Below, one piece after another: positions 38,770 to 47,885 of a stretch of 64,000 nt of DNA. The notes under the pieces were generated by a model. It was not told where the DNA came from. It was given only the letters and a program-made list of their open reading frames with translations, and did no database searches. The stretch comes from Geomonas sp. RF6. Its GTDB lineage: Bacteria > Desulfobacterota > Desulfuromonadia > Geobacterales > Geobacteraceae. The first letter of the stretch is position 1; the number at the start of each line of letters is the position of its first letter. The DNA lies in contig NZ_CP087999.1 in the NCBI RefSeq assembly GCF_021044625.1, forward strand, positions 4,857,001 to 4,921,000, given 5' to 3'. Both the position numbers and the translations under genes were made by a program.

Positions 38770-39255
38770 ATGGAAATCCTGGCATTTGCAAAGAAGATGG
38801 AACTCGACGGCAAGGCGCATTATGAAAAGCTCGCGGCGCGGTCCGGCCACATCGGGCTGAAGGCCATCTTCCTGGGGCTCGCCCAGGACGAGCAGAAGCA
38901 TTACGAGTACATCCAGAAGATGGAAGAGGGGATGTCGGGGGCGATGCTCGATACCCCCATGCTGGAGGAAGCGCAAAACGTCTTCAACGTCCTTTCCGCC
39001 GACCAGAAGGTAACCGACAGCATGAAGGAAGATACCGACGGCTACCTTTACGCCATGAAGGCGGAGGCGGACAGCGTGAGGCTTTACGAAGATGCCGCAA
39101 GCAAGGTCGATAGCGCGGATCATGCCCAGCTTCTTCTGAAGATAGCAAACGAGGAAAAGAAGCATTACAACATCATGGAGAATCTGTACGACTTTGTGCT
39201 GCAACCGAAGTACTACCTGGAGTGGCGGGAATTCACCAACCTGCGTGAGCTGTAG
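38770..39255 (+). CDS. Ferritin-like / rubrerythrin-type diiron protein
   Basis: 161 residues forming a four-helix bundle. Iron ligands are suggested by Glu11/Glu19-type residues in KMELDGKAHYEKL, then ExxH in DEQKHYEYI, Glu in MKAEADSVRLYEDAA and the second ExxH in NEEKKHYNIME. No rubredoxin domain is present. Likely peroxide or iron handling in an anaerobe. GGAGGGGGG lies just before the ATG. Confidence 0.85.
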   Translation: MEILAFAKKMELDGKAHYEKLAARSGHIGLKAIFLGLAQDEQKHYEYIQKMEEGMSGAMLDTPMLEEAQNVFNVLSADQKVTDSMKEDTDGYLYAMKAEADSVRLYEDAASKVDSADHAQLLLKIANEEKKHYNIMENLYDFVLQPKYYLEWREFTNLREL

Positions 39256-39316
39256 CAGCCTCTGAGGCTACGGCTCCCATGCCGCCCCTTCTTCCACAAA
39301 CACAGGGAGGGTGACT

Positions 39317-40639
39317 GTGAAACTGTCCGCCTTCTTCCTCTTCATCATCATTGCCGCCTTGGCCGTTGGCGGATTTTTTTACTTTCAGGACACTACCGCG
39401 CCGTACGTGGCGCTGAGCCGGGAAAGCGGTCCTCTCTCCGCAAAGGGTGAAATGACCGTCAGAGCGGGAGACCGTGGCTCCGGGCTGAAGAGCCTCACAG
39501 TCAGCGTCATCCAGGGGGAGAAGCCCGTCACGGTACTGTCGAAGAGCTACCCGAAGGGAACGGCAAACGCCACAGAGAAACTCGACCTCACACCTGCAGC
39601 GCTGAAGCAGGGCCCCTTCAAGCTGCAGGTGAGCGCCACCGACCACTCTATCTTCAACTTCGGCTCCGGAAACTCGAACTCCAAGGTCCACACCTACGAA
39701 TTCGACAACAAGCCCCCTGCGGTCGTCGTCCTCAGCACCGCCCACAACATAGCCCGCGGCGGGGTCGGCCTTGCCATATACACCGTGTCAAAGGAGGTTT
39801 CGAAAACCGGCGTAGCCTTCGACAACCGCTTCTTCCCGGCATACCGCCAGCCGGGCGGCTACTACGCCTGCCTCTTCCCCTTCCCCTTCGACGCTGACGA
39901 GACGAAGTACATACCAAAGATCCTCGCCGTTGACCTCGCCGGAAACCAGCGGCTTACCGGGATCTACTTCCATCTCCTCCCGAAGGTTTTCCCGGCGGAC
40001 AGGATCAATCTCACCGACGCCTACCTCGACCACGTGAACGGCCAGTTCCAGGACCAGTTTCCGCAGGCGAAGACGCCGCTGGAAGTCTTTCTGAAGGTAA
40101 ACAGGGAACTGCGGGTGGCAGACGCGAAAAAGCTGCAGGAGACGGGGCTTAAGACCTCCCCGACGCCGCTCTGGAAAGACGTGTTCCTGCGCATGCCGAA
40201 CTCCGCCCCCCGCGGCGCGTACGCACAGCGGCGCACCTACATCTACCAGGGGAAGGAGGTCGACCAGCAGACGCATCTCGGCACCGACCTCGCGGCGCTC
40301 GCCCACGCACAGATACCGGCAGCAAACAGCGGGAAGGTCGCCTATGCCGATTACCTGGGAATCTACGGCCAGTGCGTCATCATCGATCACGGCATGGGGC
40401 TGCAGAGCCTTTACGGGCACCTGAGCGCCATCTCGGTAAAAGCCGGTGACGTCGTACAGAAAGGGCAGATAATCGGAAACACCGGCGACACCGGCCTCGC
40501 CGGCGGCGATCATCTCCACTTCGGGATGCTGGTATCGGGGGAGCAGGTAAACCCGGTCGAGTGGTGGGATCCCTCCTGGATAAGGAACAACATTTCAAGC
40601 AAGCTGGAAGCGGCCGACGCCATGAGCAAGACGAAGTAA
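39317..40639 (+). CDS. M23-family metallopeptidase, membrane-anchored
   Basis: About 440 residues. I prefer GTG 39317 because GGGAGG lies six bases before it; a GTG six bases earlier overlaps the ribosome site. One N-terminal membrane segment (FFLFIIIAALAVGGFFYF), an immunoglobulin-like region, then a C-terminal LytM/M23 domain (about 310-425) with zinc ligands in HLGTDLAA and HLHFG, and the YGHLSAISVKAGDVVQKGQ signature. Probably a periplasmic peptidoglycan endopeptidase or LytM regulator. Confidence 0.88.
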   Translation: MKLSAFFLFIIIAALAVGGFFYFQDTTAPYVALSRESGPLSAKGEMTVRAGDRGSGLKSLTVSVIQGEKPVTVLSKSYPKGTANATEKLDLTPAALKQGPFKLQVSATDHSIFNFGSGNSNSKVHTYEFDNKPPAVVVLSTAHNIARGGVGLAIYTVSKEVSKTGVAFDNRFFPAYRQPGGYYACLFPFPFDADETKYIPKILAVDLAGNQRLTGIYFHLLPKVFPADRINLTDAYLDHVNGQFQDQFPQAKTPLEVFLKVNRELRVADAKKLQETGLKTSPTPLWKDVFLRMPNSAPRGAYAQRRTYIYQGKEVDQQTHLGTDLAALAHAQIPAANSGKVAYADYLGIYGQCVIIDHGMGLQSLYGHLSAISVKAGDVVQKGQIIGNTGDTGLAGGDHLHFGMLVSGEQVNPVEWWDPSWIRNNISSKLEAADAMSKTK

Positions 40640-40680
40640 GGCAGGGTGCCGCACCCGCCTCACACCGGGGATGGCCGCTC

Positions 40681-41277
40681 CTAGTCGAGCGGCCATTCTT
40701 CTCCCGGGATGAATTCCTCGTACATCTCCGCGATCTCCTCTATCTTTCGCCCCTTCAGGCTCTTCCCGTAGGAGGCCACTGCGTCGGCCAGACAGACCTG
40801 CAGGAGAAGGGGGAAGAGCGGCTGCTCCATGTAACGGCGCTGCAGCTTCGTGAGAGTGCCGTCGCCCCGCAGTTCCCACGTAAAGTGAAAGAGATGTTCC
40901 CGCACAAGCCAGGCCACATCGGGCGCGAGATGGGGAAAGCCAATGCGCTCCATGGCAGCGGGGACAAGGAGAGCCCCCGCCTTCGCGTGGCCGTAGGCAT
41001 GCCACTGGCCATTCACCATCACCGTCGTTTGCGCCTTGCCGATGTCGTGCAGCAGCGTCCCCCAGAAGACCCGGGGGTCCACATCGTCATCGAGGGCATC
41101 GACCGCGAGCATCGTGTGAGTGAAGACATCCCCCTCCGCATGATACGCCTCCGGCTGGGGCACGCCGCGCAGGGCCGCGACCTCCGGAAGAAGTTCATCG
41201 AAAGAGCCGTCATTCATCCAGCGCTTCAAAAGTCTCCTGCAATCTGCGCCTCTCAAGGAGAACCTCCTCAGGATCAT
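40681..41277 (-). CDS. HD-domain phosphohydrolase
   Basis: About 198 residues from ATG 41277 (MILRRFSLRGADCRR); a TTG seven codons downstream has AGGAGG at good spacing and may be the real start. HD motif: VFTHTMLAVDAL, then GTLLHDIGKAQTT, as in the HD domain of tRNA nucleotidyltransferases, but no nucleotidyltransferase domain is present. Substrate unknown. Confidence 0.75.
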   Translation of the reverse strand: MILRRFSLRGADCRRLLKRWMNDGSFDELLPEVAALRGVPQPEAYHAEGDVFTHTMLAVDALDDDVDPRVFWGTLLHDIGKAQTTVMVNGQWHAYGHAKAGALLVPAAMERIGFPHLAPDVAWLVREHLFHFTWELRGDGTLTKLQRRYMEQPLFPLLLQVCLADAVASYGKSLKGRKIEEIAEMYEEFIPGEEWPLD

Positions 41278-41579
41278 TGGTCGTGCAGAATGTGATGATG
41301 TAGATAATGTAGGCCGGGAAGCCGAAGGCGTTCCCGGCAGAGCCCGGGACCACGTTGCCACCGCGCGTCAGCGCATCGCCCACACCACAGATGCGGCTGT
41401 CGCCGCAGGACAGGCTGGGAAGCCTATCCTCCAGCGCGGCGCCGCCATTTCCCTCGCGGGCGAAGGAAGTCTCAGGGGAGGTCCGTCTCCCCCGCGCTGG
41501 AGCGTAGGCATCCATGCCTGCGGTGGCGGCGCAGCCGCCATGGAATCGGCCCACTGTTTTTGGCAAGGTCGAGCTCGCC
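41278..41579. repeat. GTAGGCC half element and W-type inverted repeat
   Basis: A GTAGGCC left half at 41309-41338 (decayed, right half absent) and two inverted arms of a W repeat: about 41393-41445 (CTGGGAAGCC ... CTCCAGCGCGGC) and 41493-41540 (GCGCTGGAGCGTAGGCATCC ...). The same W sequence is inside the MITE-like insert at 21648. No gene. Confidence 0.7.
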
Positions 41580-42617
41580 CTACAGAGGCCGTATCCGCAC
41601 CGTCCCCGGCCCGCCCCTGTCCCCTGCAACCTCGTAGGAAAAGTGCAGAAAGCGCCCGGTCACCTCCAGGTTCGTCAGGAGGTGCCCCGTAATGCGTGAG
41701 GTAAAGAAGACAGACGGTTCCCTGCAAAGGGGAAGGTAGAGCACCATCTGGTCCGCGAGGTGCGGATCTATGGGAGCGCCCGCGCGGTGGTGCTGCACCA
41801 TTTCCTGCGCAGCCTCCTCCCCTACCGTCTCGGCCCGCTTCCCCCGTTCCCCTATCGCCGAGAATCCCGCGATGCTCTCCTCATATTCCGCCTTCAAAAA
41901 GATGAAAGTTCCCGCGCCAAAAGCCTTCACTTCTTTCACCCTGACCTCACAAGGGGTATCCGCTCCGAGAGCCTCGCGGATGACGTGCACGGCACTCGCC
42001 GCCTCCCGCTCGGCTATCGAGACGGGAAGATTGGCAACCGCCGCCACCCCGCTGATACGCCGCAGCGCCCCCCTCTCTCTCGCGGCCAGCGGCACCAGGG
42101 ACGACACGGGCTCCACCTTGCAGCGGACCGCCCCTCCCCCCTTGGGGTAAAAGCCGTGCCGCTCCAGGGTGAGTGAAAGCATTACCCCGAGCTTCTTCAC
42201 TGCAGGAGCGAAGACATCGGTGAGGTAATCCCACGGAGGACTGAACGGTACATGGGTGCCGCCGCTAAAGAGGAGACGACTCTCGCTGCCGGTGAATAGA
42301 AGCGCCGGAACGACCGTCTGCAGCACCATGGAGGTGGCACCGGCCGTCCCGATCGGAAAGGAGTAGTTCCCGGGTTGCACCTGCGCAGGGACAAAGGTGA
42401 GATCACGAGAGCCCTGTTCCGCACCGGCTATCTCCGCGCCGGAGATGCGGGCAGCGGCCTGCACACAGACGAGGTGCTGCGGCATCAGCCCCGGTTTTTT
42501 CCGCGCCTTCCGTATGTCAAATATTCGGAAAGGCTTACCGGTTATGCACGAAAGACTCAGGGAAGTCCGCAGGAGCTGCCCCCCCGCCTCCCCCATGCCC
42601 CCATCTATCTCGATCAT
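41580..42617 (-). CDS. rtcA: RNA 3'-terminal phosphate cyclase
   Basis: Converts RNA 3'-phosphate to 2',3'-cyclic phosphate with ATP. 345 residues from ATG 42617 (MIEIDGGMGEAGGQLLR, the family opening). Landmarks are GKPFRIFDIRKARKKPGL, GTAGATSMVLQTVVPAL and RHGFYPKGGG; the nucleotidyl-accepting histidine is in DPHLADQMVLYL. No RtcB or RtcR gene is nearby. It lies 37 bases past the endonuclease V stop. Confidence 0.93.
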   Translation of the reverse strand: MIEIDGGMGEAGGQLLRTSLSLSCITGKPFRIFDIRKARKKPGLMPQHLVCVQAAARISGAEIAGAEQGSRDLTFVPAQVQPGNYSFPIGTAGATSMVLQTVVPALLFTGSESRLLFSGGTHVPFSPPWDYLTDVFAPAVKKLGVMLSLTLERHGFYPKGGGAVRCKVEPVSSLVPLAARERGALRRISGVAAVANLPVSIAEREAASAVHVIREALGADTPCEVRVKEVKAFGAGTFIFLKAEYEESIAGFSAIGERGKRAETVGEEAAQEMVQHHRAGAPIDPHLADQMVLYLPLCREPSVFFTSRITGHLLTNLEVTGRFLHFSYEVAGDRGGPGTVRIRPL

Positions 42618-42654
42618 CTCCGCCCTCGAAATTCGTGCTGGTGCAGATCTAGAG

Positions 42655-43329
42655 CTAGTGTAACAGCTCCCGCACACCCTTTCTCGCCGCCATATCGGCA
42701 GCACGCAGTGGCCCAGGGATGCGATACTCTCCACAGCACCTGAGGACCAGATCTACCGCCTCTTCAAGGGTAATAAGATGCCCGACCGAGACAAAGAGAG
42801 GCTTCACCCCGCTCCGCGTTCGCACCACAGCACCAACCGCCTCCCCATCGGATAGCGTGCTCCAGTCCCCCTTCTCCGGCCCCGGCGCCACGTATGTTCC
42901 CACGAGTCTCGTCTTGGCGCAGCCGATACTCGGAATGCCGACTGTAACGCCGATATGGCAAGCGATGCCGCAGCGACGCGGGTGGGCGATGCCATGCCCT
43001 TCGATCAGCAGAAGATCAGGAGGGGCGGAAAGCGCCGAGAGTGCAGCCAGGAGAGCGGGAGCCTCACGCGAAAAGAAGTATCCCGGCTGGTAAGGAACCG
43101 CACACTCCTGCACCACGACGCGCTCCTCCACAAGGCGCAACGGGTCCAGGGTAAAGAGTGCCGCAGCGGCGTGGATAACATCTTCCTGGTAGGCAGCATC
43201 CAGCGCCGCGACTGTGCGCGGCTCCCTCTCCAGCCGCCTCACGAGCACGCGGCGCGCCATCTCTCTCTGGAGAGCGTCCGCCGCAGATACATTCGTAGCG
43301 CCATTATCCACTTCCGCCTCCGGCTGCAA
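42655..43329 (-). CDS. nfi: Endonuclease V
   Basis: Cuts DNA (or RNA) near deaminated inosine. 224 residues. Conserved blocks: VAALDAAYQEDVIHAAA (first catalytic Asp), ECAVPYQPGYFFSREAPALL, LLIEGHGIAHPRRCGIACHIGV and PSIGCAKTRL. Co-transcribed with rtcA, giving a small nucleic-acid repair pair. Divergent from the short gene at 43375. Confidence 0.93.
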   Translation of the reverse strand: MQPEAEVDNGATNVSAADALQREMARRVLVRRLEREPRTVAALDAAYQEDVIHAAAALFTLDPLRLVEERVVVQECAVPYQPGYFFSREAPALLAALSALSAPPDLLLIEGHGIAHPRRCGIACHIGVTVGIPSIGCAKTRLVGTYVAPGPEKGDWSTLSDGEAVGAVVRTRSGVKPLFVSVGHLITLEEAVDLVLRCCGEYRIPGPLRAADMAARKGVRELLH

Positions 43330-43374
43330 AGGAATACCCTACTCCATAGAAGGATAAAGCACGGAGAGAACGCC

Positions 43375-43626
43375 ATGGAAAAACCGTTGCGCGTAAGGAC
43401 GGAAGTAGACGAGAAGGGAAACGAGAAACCGCTGGAGTTTGTTGCCGAAGGGAAGGAAGTGCGCATCGCCGAGATCGTCGATCGCTGGTTCGACAGCGAC
43501 TGCAACTACTACAAGGTCGTCAGCGACGACGAGATCAGCTACCTGCTGCGCCACAACCTGGAGACCGCGGGTTGGGAGCTTGTGGAGACCCCGCCCACCA
43601 CCGATGACGTGCCGTCGGAGCCGTAG
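43375..43626 (+). CDS. Hypothetical 83-residue acidic protein
   Basis: ATG 43375 with GGAGAG upstream: MEKPLRVRTEVDEKGNEK. The core RIAEIVDRWFDSDCNYYKVV and ISYLLRHNLETAGWELVE looks like a compact beta-rich domain seen in small uncharacterised proteins. No cysteine pairs or membrane segments. Codon use matches neighbours. Function not recognised. Confidence 0.7.
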   Translation: MEKPLRVRTEVDEKGNEKPLEFVAEGKEVRIAEIVDRWFDSDCNYYKVVSDDEISYLLRHNLETAGWELVETPPTTDDVPSEP

Positions 43627-43647
43627 CCCCCTCCCCTCACTGCCATA

Positions 43648-44229
43648 TCAATAGTCCACTCCGGGCTGCGGCTCGATGTCCTTGCGGTAGGCGTGCTTTA
43701 TTTCCCGCACCTCGCTCACCGTGTCCGCAAGCTCGATGATCTCGGGATGTGCATCCCGCCCCGTCAGAATAAGATGCTGGAGAGCACCTTTTCTCCGCAC
43801 CAGGTCGAGCACCTGCTCCAGGTCCACAAGCTTCAGCTTCAGGGCGTTGTTGATCTCGTCGAGGATCACCATCTCGTAGCTGCCGGAATCTATCTTCTCC
43901 CGGGCAAGGTCCACCGCATCCTGCGCATTGTCCCTGTGCTCGCTGAAGGGGTACGGGTTCCCCATGATGCCGCAGAACCCTTTCCCCGTGGCGTGCAGCT
44001 CGATCGGGCACTGCATCCGCTTGATGCCGTCCCATTCCCCGGCATAGAGGTCCCCCTTCATAAACTGGATGATGCACACCCTGAGACCGTGCCCGCATGC
44101 GCGCAGCGCCATCCCCAGCGCCGAGGTCGTCTTCCCCTTCCCGTTCCCCGTTATCACCACGACCAGCCCGTGCCGCACCTTCGGCTCCAGGTGATCTATC
44201 TTGTCAGGCAGCGTCCCACGCTTTGTCAT
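43648..44229 (-). CDS. cobO: Cob(I)alamin adenosyltransferase, CobO/BtuR type
   Basis: Makes adenosylcobalamin from corrinoid and ATP. 193 residues. The reversed P-loop-type motif TGNGKGKTTSALGMALRACGHG is followed by VCIIQFMKGDLYAGEW, VILDEINNALKLKLVDL and LTGRDAHPEIIELADTVSEV. The neighbour upstream on the same strand is an adenosylcobalamin-dependent mutase, a natural user of the product. Confidence 0.93.
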   Translation of the reverse strand: MTKRGTLPDKIDHLEPKVRHGLVVVITGNGKGKTTSALGMALRACGHGLRVCIIQFMKGDLYAGEWDGIKRMQCPIELHATGKGFCGIMGNPYPFSEHRDNAQDAVDLAREKIDSGSYEMVILDEINNALKLKLVDLEQVLDLVRRKGALQHLILTGRDAHPEIIELADTVSEVREIKHAYRKDIEPQPGVDY

Positions 44230-44282
44230 CGTCCGCCCCTTTTTCTAGTCTCCCGAAATGAACATAACAGGAAGAGTTGTTA

Positions 44283-44397
44283 CCAAAGTCCTCCCCACTC
44301 GCGGGGGAGGGACAGGGTGGGGGGGAAGATGCCGCCATTTCAGCAGATGGCAGCTTCACCCACCCCCTGCCCCCCTCCCCTCAAGGGAGGGGGAACG
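44283..44397. repeat. Diverged R-type inverted pair between cobO and the mutase
   Basis: A forward GGGGGAGGGACAGGGTGGGG at the left and a reverse arm CCCCTGCCCCCCTCCCCTC at the right, around about 40 unique bases. Confidence 0.65.
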
Positions 44398-44486
44398 GCT
44401 TGCAGTGCTCACATAGAAATTTCCGGATGACCAATTCTCAACTGGCTTTTGCACCTTCACCCGGCCGTTCCGTAGCTCCGGTGGCC

Positions 44487-47400
44487 TCACACCATCTTCC
44501 GGTACTCCCCTCCGACTTCCATCAATGCCCGAGCGATCTGTCCGAGCGTCGCGTGGCGCACGGTCTCCAGGAGCTCGTCAAAGACGTTCTCCTCGGCAAG
44601 CGCCCTTTGCTTCAACCGCTCCAGATAGGCGGGAGCGTCCGCAGCATGGCGCGCCTTGAAGTCCCGCACCCGCGCAAGCTGGCGCTCCCAGTCAGCCGGG
44701 CCCGGGCGCACAAGGTGGCTTGGGGGCGGATACTTCTGCGGGTCGCCGTCCGGGAGCTCAAAAGCGTTGTACCCCACAATCTTGCGGCGCGGCGGCTCGG
44801 TGTTGTCGCCGTTGATCCGCCGCCTCTCCATTTCGTACCGGGCCGAGCTGTCCGCGATGCATCGCCGCTGGTACCCCTGCTCCGTCGCCGGCCCCACCCC
44901 GCCGAGTTGGTCCAGACGGTCGAACTCCTCCAAGACCTGCGCCTGCACTTCCTTCAGGAGCGCGCGGAACGCGTAGGAGCCGGAAAGAAGGTTCTGCACC
45001 GCAAACGCCTCCGCCTCCTCGCGCAGATAGTTGGAAATCATCGTTGCCTGGCGCACCCACTTTTCCGCGGGGGTGGTCATCGGCTCATCCGCCGAGTCAA
45101 CGTGCAGTGAGTTTGAGTTCGCCAGGAGCCCCAGGAGTGCGTGGTAGGTGAGCCGGACCGGGTTTACGGTATCCCACTCCTCCGCCTGCAGCGCGCGTCC
45201 CGATGTCTGGGTGTGGAATTTGAGCATCTGGCTCCGCTGCGAGGCGCCGTACACGTCGCGCAGCGCTATGGCCCAGATCTTTCGCACCACCGCGCCGTAG
45301 GCGAGCCACTCCGCCTCGTGGGAAACCTTGAAAAAGAAAGAGAGGTTCGGCGCGAAGTCGTCGACCTTCATGCCGCGCGAGAGGAAGTTCTCCACGTAGG
45401 TAAAACCGTTGGCAAGGGTAAAGGCAAGTTCCTGCGCAGGGGTGGCCCCAGCCTCCCCAATGTGATACCCGGAAATGCTCAGGGAGTAGAATTTCCGGAC
45501 GCCGTGGGAGATAAACCACTCCTGAATGTCTCCCAGAAGCTTCACGGCGAAGTCCGGCTGGAAAAGGTTCTCGTTTTGCGCCTGGATCTCCTTCAGGATG
45601 TCGGCCTGCACGGTGCCGCGCAGGTCGCGCACCGTAGCGAGCTTTATCTCTTCCCGCTCGGCATCGGAAAGCGCTCCCCTTTCGCGCTCCGCACGCTCCA
45701 GCTCGATCTCCTGCGCCGCCACGAAGTACATCGCCAGAATGATCGGCGCCGGCCCGTTTATGGTCATGGAGGTGCTGATCTCCGGGATGTGGAACCCCTC
45801 GAGGACGAGCTTCATGTCCTCCCAGCTGTCGATGGCCACCCCTCCTTCGCCAATCTTACCGATGCTCCCGGGGTCGTCGTCACTGTCCCCGCCGTACAGG
45901 GTGATCCCGTCAAAGGCGATCGACAGGCGCGGATTCGCCACCCCCTGCGCAAGGAAGTGCAACCGGCGGTTCGTCTCCTCCGGGCCGCGCAGCCCGGCAA
46001 ACTGGCGCAGCGTCTGCCCCGCGGAGGGCGGGCGGTACGGGTATATCCCGGTAACAAACGGGAAGCGCCCGGGGAGCCCCTCCTCCAGGAGAAAGCGCAG
46101 CGACTCGGCGCGGTCGCGGGGGTCGGGTAGCGCCACACGCGGCAGGCGCAGCCGGTTCACCGTCTCCACCTCGGCCTCCATCCCCGCGCTCGCCGCAGCC
46201 TTCCCTGAGATCTCGCGCCATTCCTCCTGCCATCTTTCAAGAAGCTGTGTGCAGGAGGGATCGAGGGCATCGCCCCTTCCCGGAGCCTCCCTCACGCGAC
46301 GCAGCTGCCCCGCCACCCACTCGTCGTACTCCCGCACCTTGTCCGCTATCTGGGCGAGGTACGCCCGCCTGCGGTGAGGCACGAGAGTCGACTTCTTTGC
46401 GTAACGGAAGATGTCGGAGGTAGCCCGCTCCTCGCGAGGCCCGCTCCACCCGAGCCTCGAGCAGATCGCGTCGAAGACAGCCGATACTCCAGGGTCTCGC
46501 GCCGTCTTCGAGGTAGCAGGATAGACGATCCCGTTCCTGCCAAATTGCGCCAGCGCCCCCTGCAGCTCTCCCAGCGCGCTCTCGGCCCCTTCCAGATCGG
46601 CCTTGTTGAGGATCACCAGGTCCGCCTCGTGCAGCAGCTGGTCCTTCTGCAACTGGATGGGGCTGCCGGAGGATTCCCTCGTCTTTACGTAGATCGTGAG
46701 GTCCGAGGAGATACGGGAGACATCGACCCCGGTCTGCCCGGTCCCCGGCGTCTCCACCAGGACAAGATCGAATCCGGAACTGCGCATAATGGCCGCAAGC
46801 TCCGGGAGCCGCGGGGAAAGGGGGGCGTATGGCGTCCCGGTGGCGAGACTGCGTAGCCACACACTGTCGTGGTAGATGTGATTCATCCGGACGCGGTCGG
46901 CGAGAAAAGCGGTGTCGGCGCGGCCCGTGGAAATCGTCGGGTCATTCGCCAGTATCGCAACCCTCTTTTCCGGAAATGCCGCCAAAAAGCGCCGCACCAG
47001 CTCGTCGATGAGGGTGCTCTTCCCGCTTCCCCCGTCGCCGGCGAAAACGACCGTCTTCGAGGTTCCCGCCGTCATGGGTGAAGGGTCGATTTCTCCGCGC
47101 TCCGCCCGGGTAAGGAGCCTCGTCAACTCCAGATCGGTCTTCACCGGAGCGGGAGTCATCGGCACTTGATGCTCCCGTTCCACCTTCAGAGCGACCCGCT
47201 CCGTAAGGTCCCTCGCGACCTCGTCGATGGAGCAGCCGGGCCCGTAGATCCGCTCCACGCCGGACCGCTCCAGCGTGGCGATGTCACCCGCTACGATCGT
47301 CCCCCCCCCTCCGCCGAAAACCAGCACATCCGACAGCCCCTTCTCCCTAAGAGAATTCACCAGGTGAGGGAAGAAGTGCAGATGCCCGCCATTGTAGGAG

Positions 47401-47594
47401 CTCACCGCCACGGCATGCACATCTTCCTGAAGGGCAGCCATCACGATCCGTTCGCACGTCATGTTGAACCCGAGGTAGATGACCTCTATGGGAAAAGTGC
47501 CGGCGAGGAGGGCCCTGTTGAGAGCAAGCACCGAAGCGTCGTGGCCGTCGTAGGAGGCGACGGCGGTAAGTATCCTGACAACCTTTTTATCCAT
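44487..47594 (-). CDS. icmF: Fused acyl-CoA mutase with G-protein chaperone (IcmF-like)
   Basis: Adenosylcobalamin-dependent carbon-skeleton rearrangement of an acyl-CoA (isobutyryl/n-butyryl-CoA in characterised IcmF). 1035 residues from ATG 47594 (MDKKVVRILTAVAS), chosen because GGGA is at proper distance; another ATG is six bases upstream. The B12-binding domain (about 1-135) has YDGHDASVL, with Ser where methylmalonyl-CoA mutase has Gly. The MeaI-type GTPase (about 180-410) has the P-loop GDGGSGKSTL and NKADLEGAES. The mutase TIM barrel (about 500-1035) has PFVTGIYPYRPPS, TNRRLHFLAQG, STSMTINGPA and SGYHIGEAGATPAQELAF. The substrate residue stretch reads IYPY rather than the VFPF I recall for IcmF, so the substrate may differ. 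Confidence 0.88.
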   Translation of the reverse strand: MDKKVVRILTAVASYDGHDASVLALNRALLAGTFPIEVIYLGFNMTCERIVMAALQEDVHAVAVSSYNGGHLHFFPHLVNSLREKGLSDVLVFGGGGGTIVAGDIATLERSGVERIYGPGCSIDEVARDLTERVALKVEREHQVPMTPAPVKTDLELTRLLTRAERGEIDPSPMTAGTSKTVVFAGDGGSGKSTLIDELVRRFLAAFPEKRVAILANDPTISTGRADTAFLADRVRMNHIYHDSVWLRSLATGTPYAPLSPRLPELAAIMRSSGFDLVLVETPGTGQTGVDVSRISSDLTIYVKTRESSGSPIQLQKDQLLHEADLVILNKADLEGAESALGELQGALAQFGRNGIVYPATSKTARDPGVSAVFDAICSRLGWSGPREERATSDIFRYAKKSTLVPHRRRAYLAQIADKVREYDEWVAGQLRRVREAPGRGDALDPSCTQLLERWQEEWREISGKAAASAGMEAEVETVNRLRLPRVALPDPRDRAESLRFLLEEGLPGRFPFVTGIYPYRPPSAGQTLRQFAGLRGPEETNRRLHFLAQGVANPRLSIAFDGITLYGGDSDDDPGSIGKIGEGGVAIDSWEDMKLVLEGFHIPEISTSMTINGPAPIILAMYFVAAQEIELERAERERGALSDAEREEIKLATVRDLRGTVQADILKEIQAQNENLFQPDFAVKLLGDIQEWFISHGVRKFYSLSISGYHIGEAGATPAQELAFTLANGFTYVENFLSRGMKVDDFAPNLSFFFKVSHEAEWLAYGAVVRKIWAIALRDVYGASQRSQMLKFHTQTSGRALQAEEWDTVNPVRLTYHALLGLLANSNSLHVDSADEPMTTPAEKWVRQATMISNYLREEAEAFAVQNLLSGSYAFRALLKEVQAQVLEEFDRLDQLGGVGPATEQGYQRRCIADSSARYEMERRRINGDNTEPPRRKIVGYNAFELPDGDPQKYPPPSHLVRPGPADWERQLARVRDFKARHAADAPAYLERLKQRALAEENVFDELLETVRHATLGQIARALMEVGGEYRKMV

Positions 47595-47776
47595 AGTCAT
47601 TCCCGGGTCTCGGCAGCGTTTGGAAAGGTCAAGTGACAGAGGAAGGTGCACCAACAGCACTTATGCCATTATACTCACCCGGTTTTGTCTTGTCTAAGGG
47701 CAGGCGCTACGACAGAAAAGAGCCTATGCAAAGGAAGGATAGAGAATAATGAAGGAGGTTTAAAGAAAAGGTCCGC

Positions 47777-47804
47777 TTGACAGTGCGCTTGTGACTACTA
47801 CAAT
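47777..47804 (+). promoter_or_regulatory. Sigma-70 promoter of mntH-uspA
   Basis: TTGACA, a 16-base spacer and TACAAT, about 80 bases before the mntH start. No manganese riboswitch is recognised in 47805-47885. Confidence 0.65.
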
Positions 47805-47885
47805 TTCCGCTTTAACAAAAGCTGACGAACGCAATGAGCAGACAATGAAAGCAAAGGACGGCGACGAAGCAGAAAACGGGATCCC

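Noticed and set aside
41210-41629. Minus-strand frame upstream of the HD-domain gene
   Set aside because: It consists of GTAGGCC and W repeat sequence and overlaps the HD gene in another frame.
47805-47885. A manganese (yybP-ykoY) riboswitch before mntH
   Set aside because: The leader is too short and lacks the paired aptamer loops.
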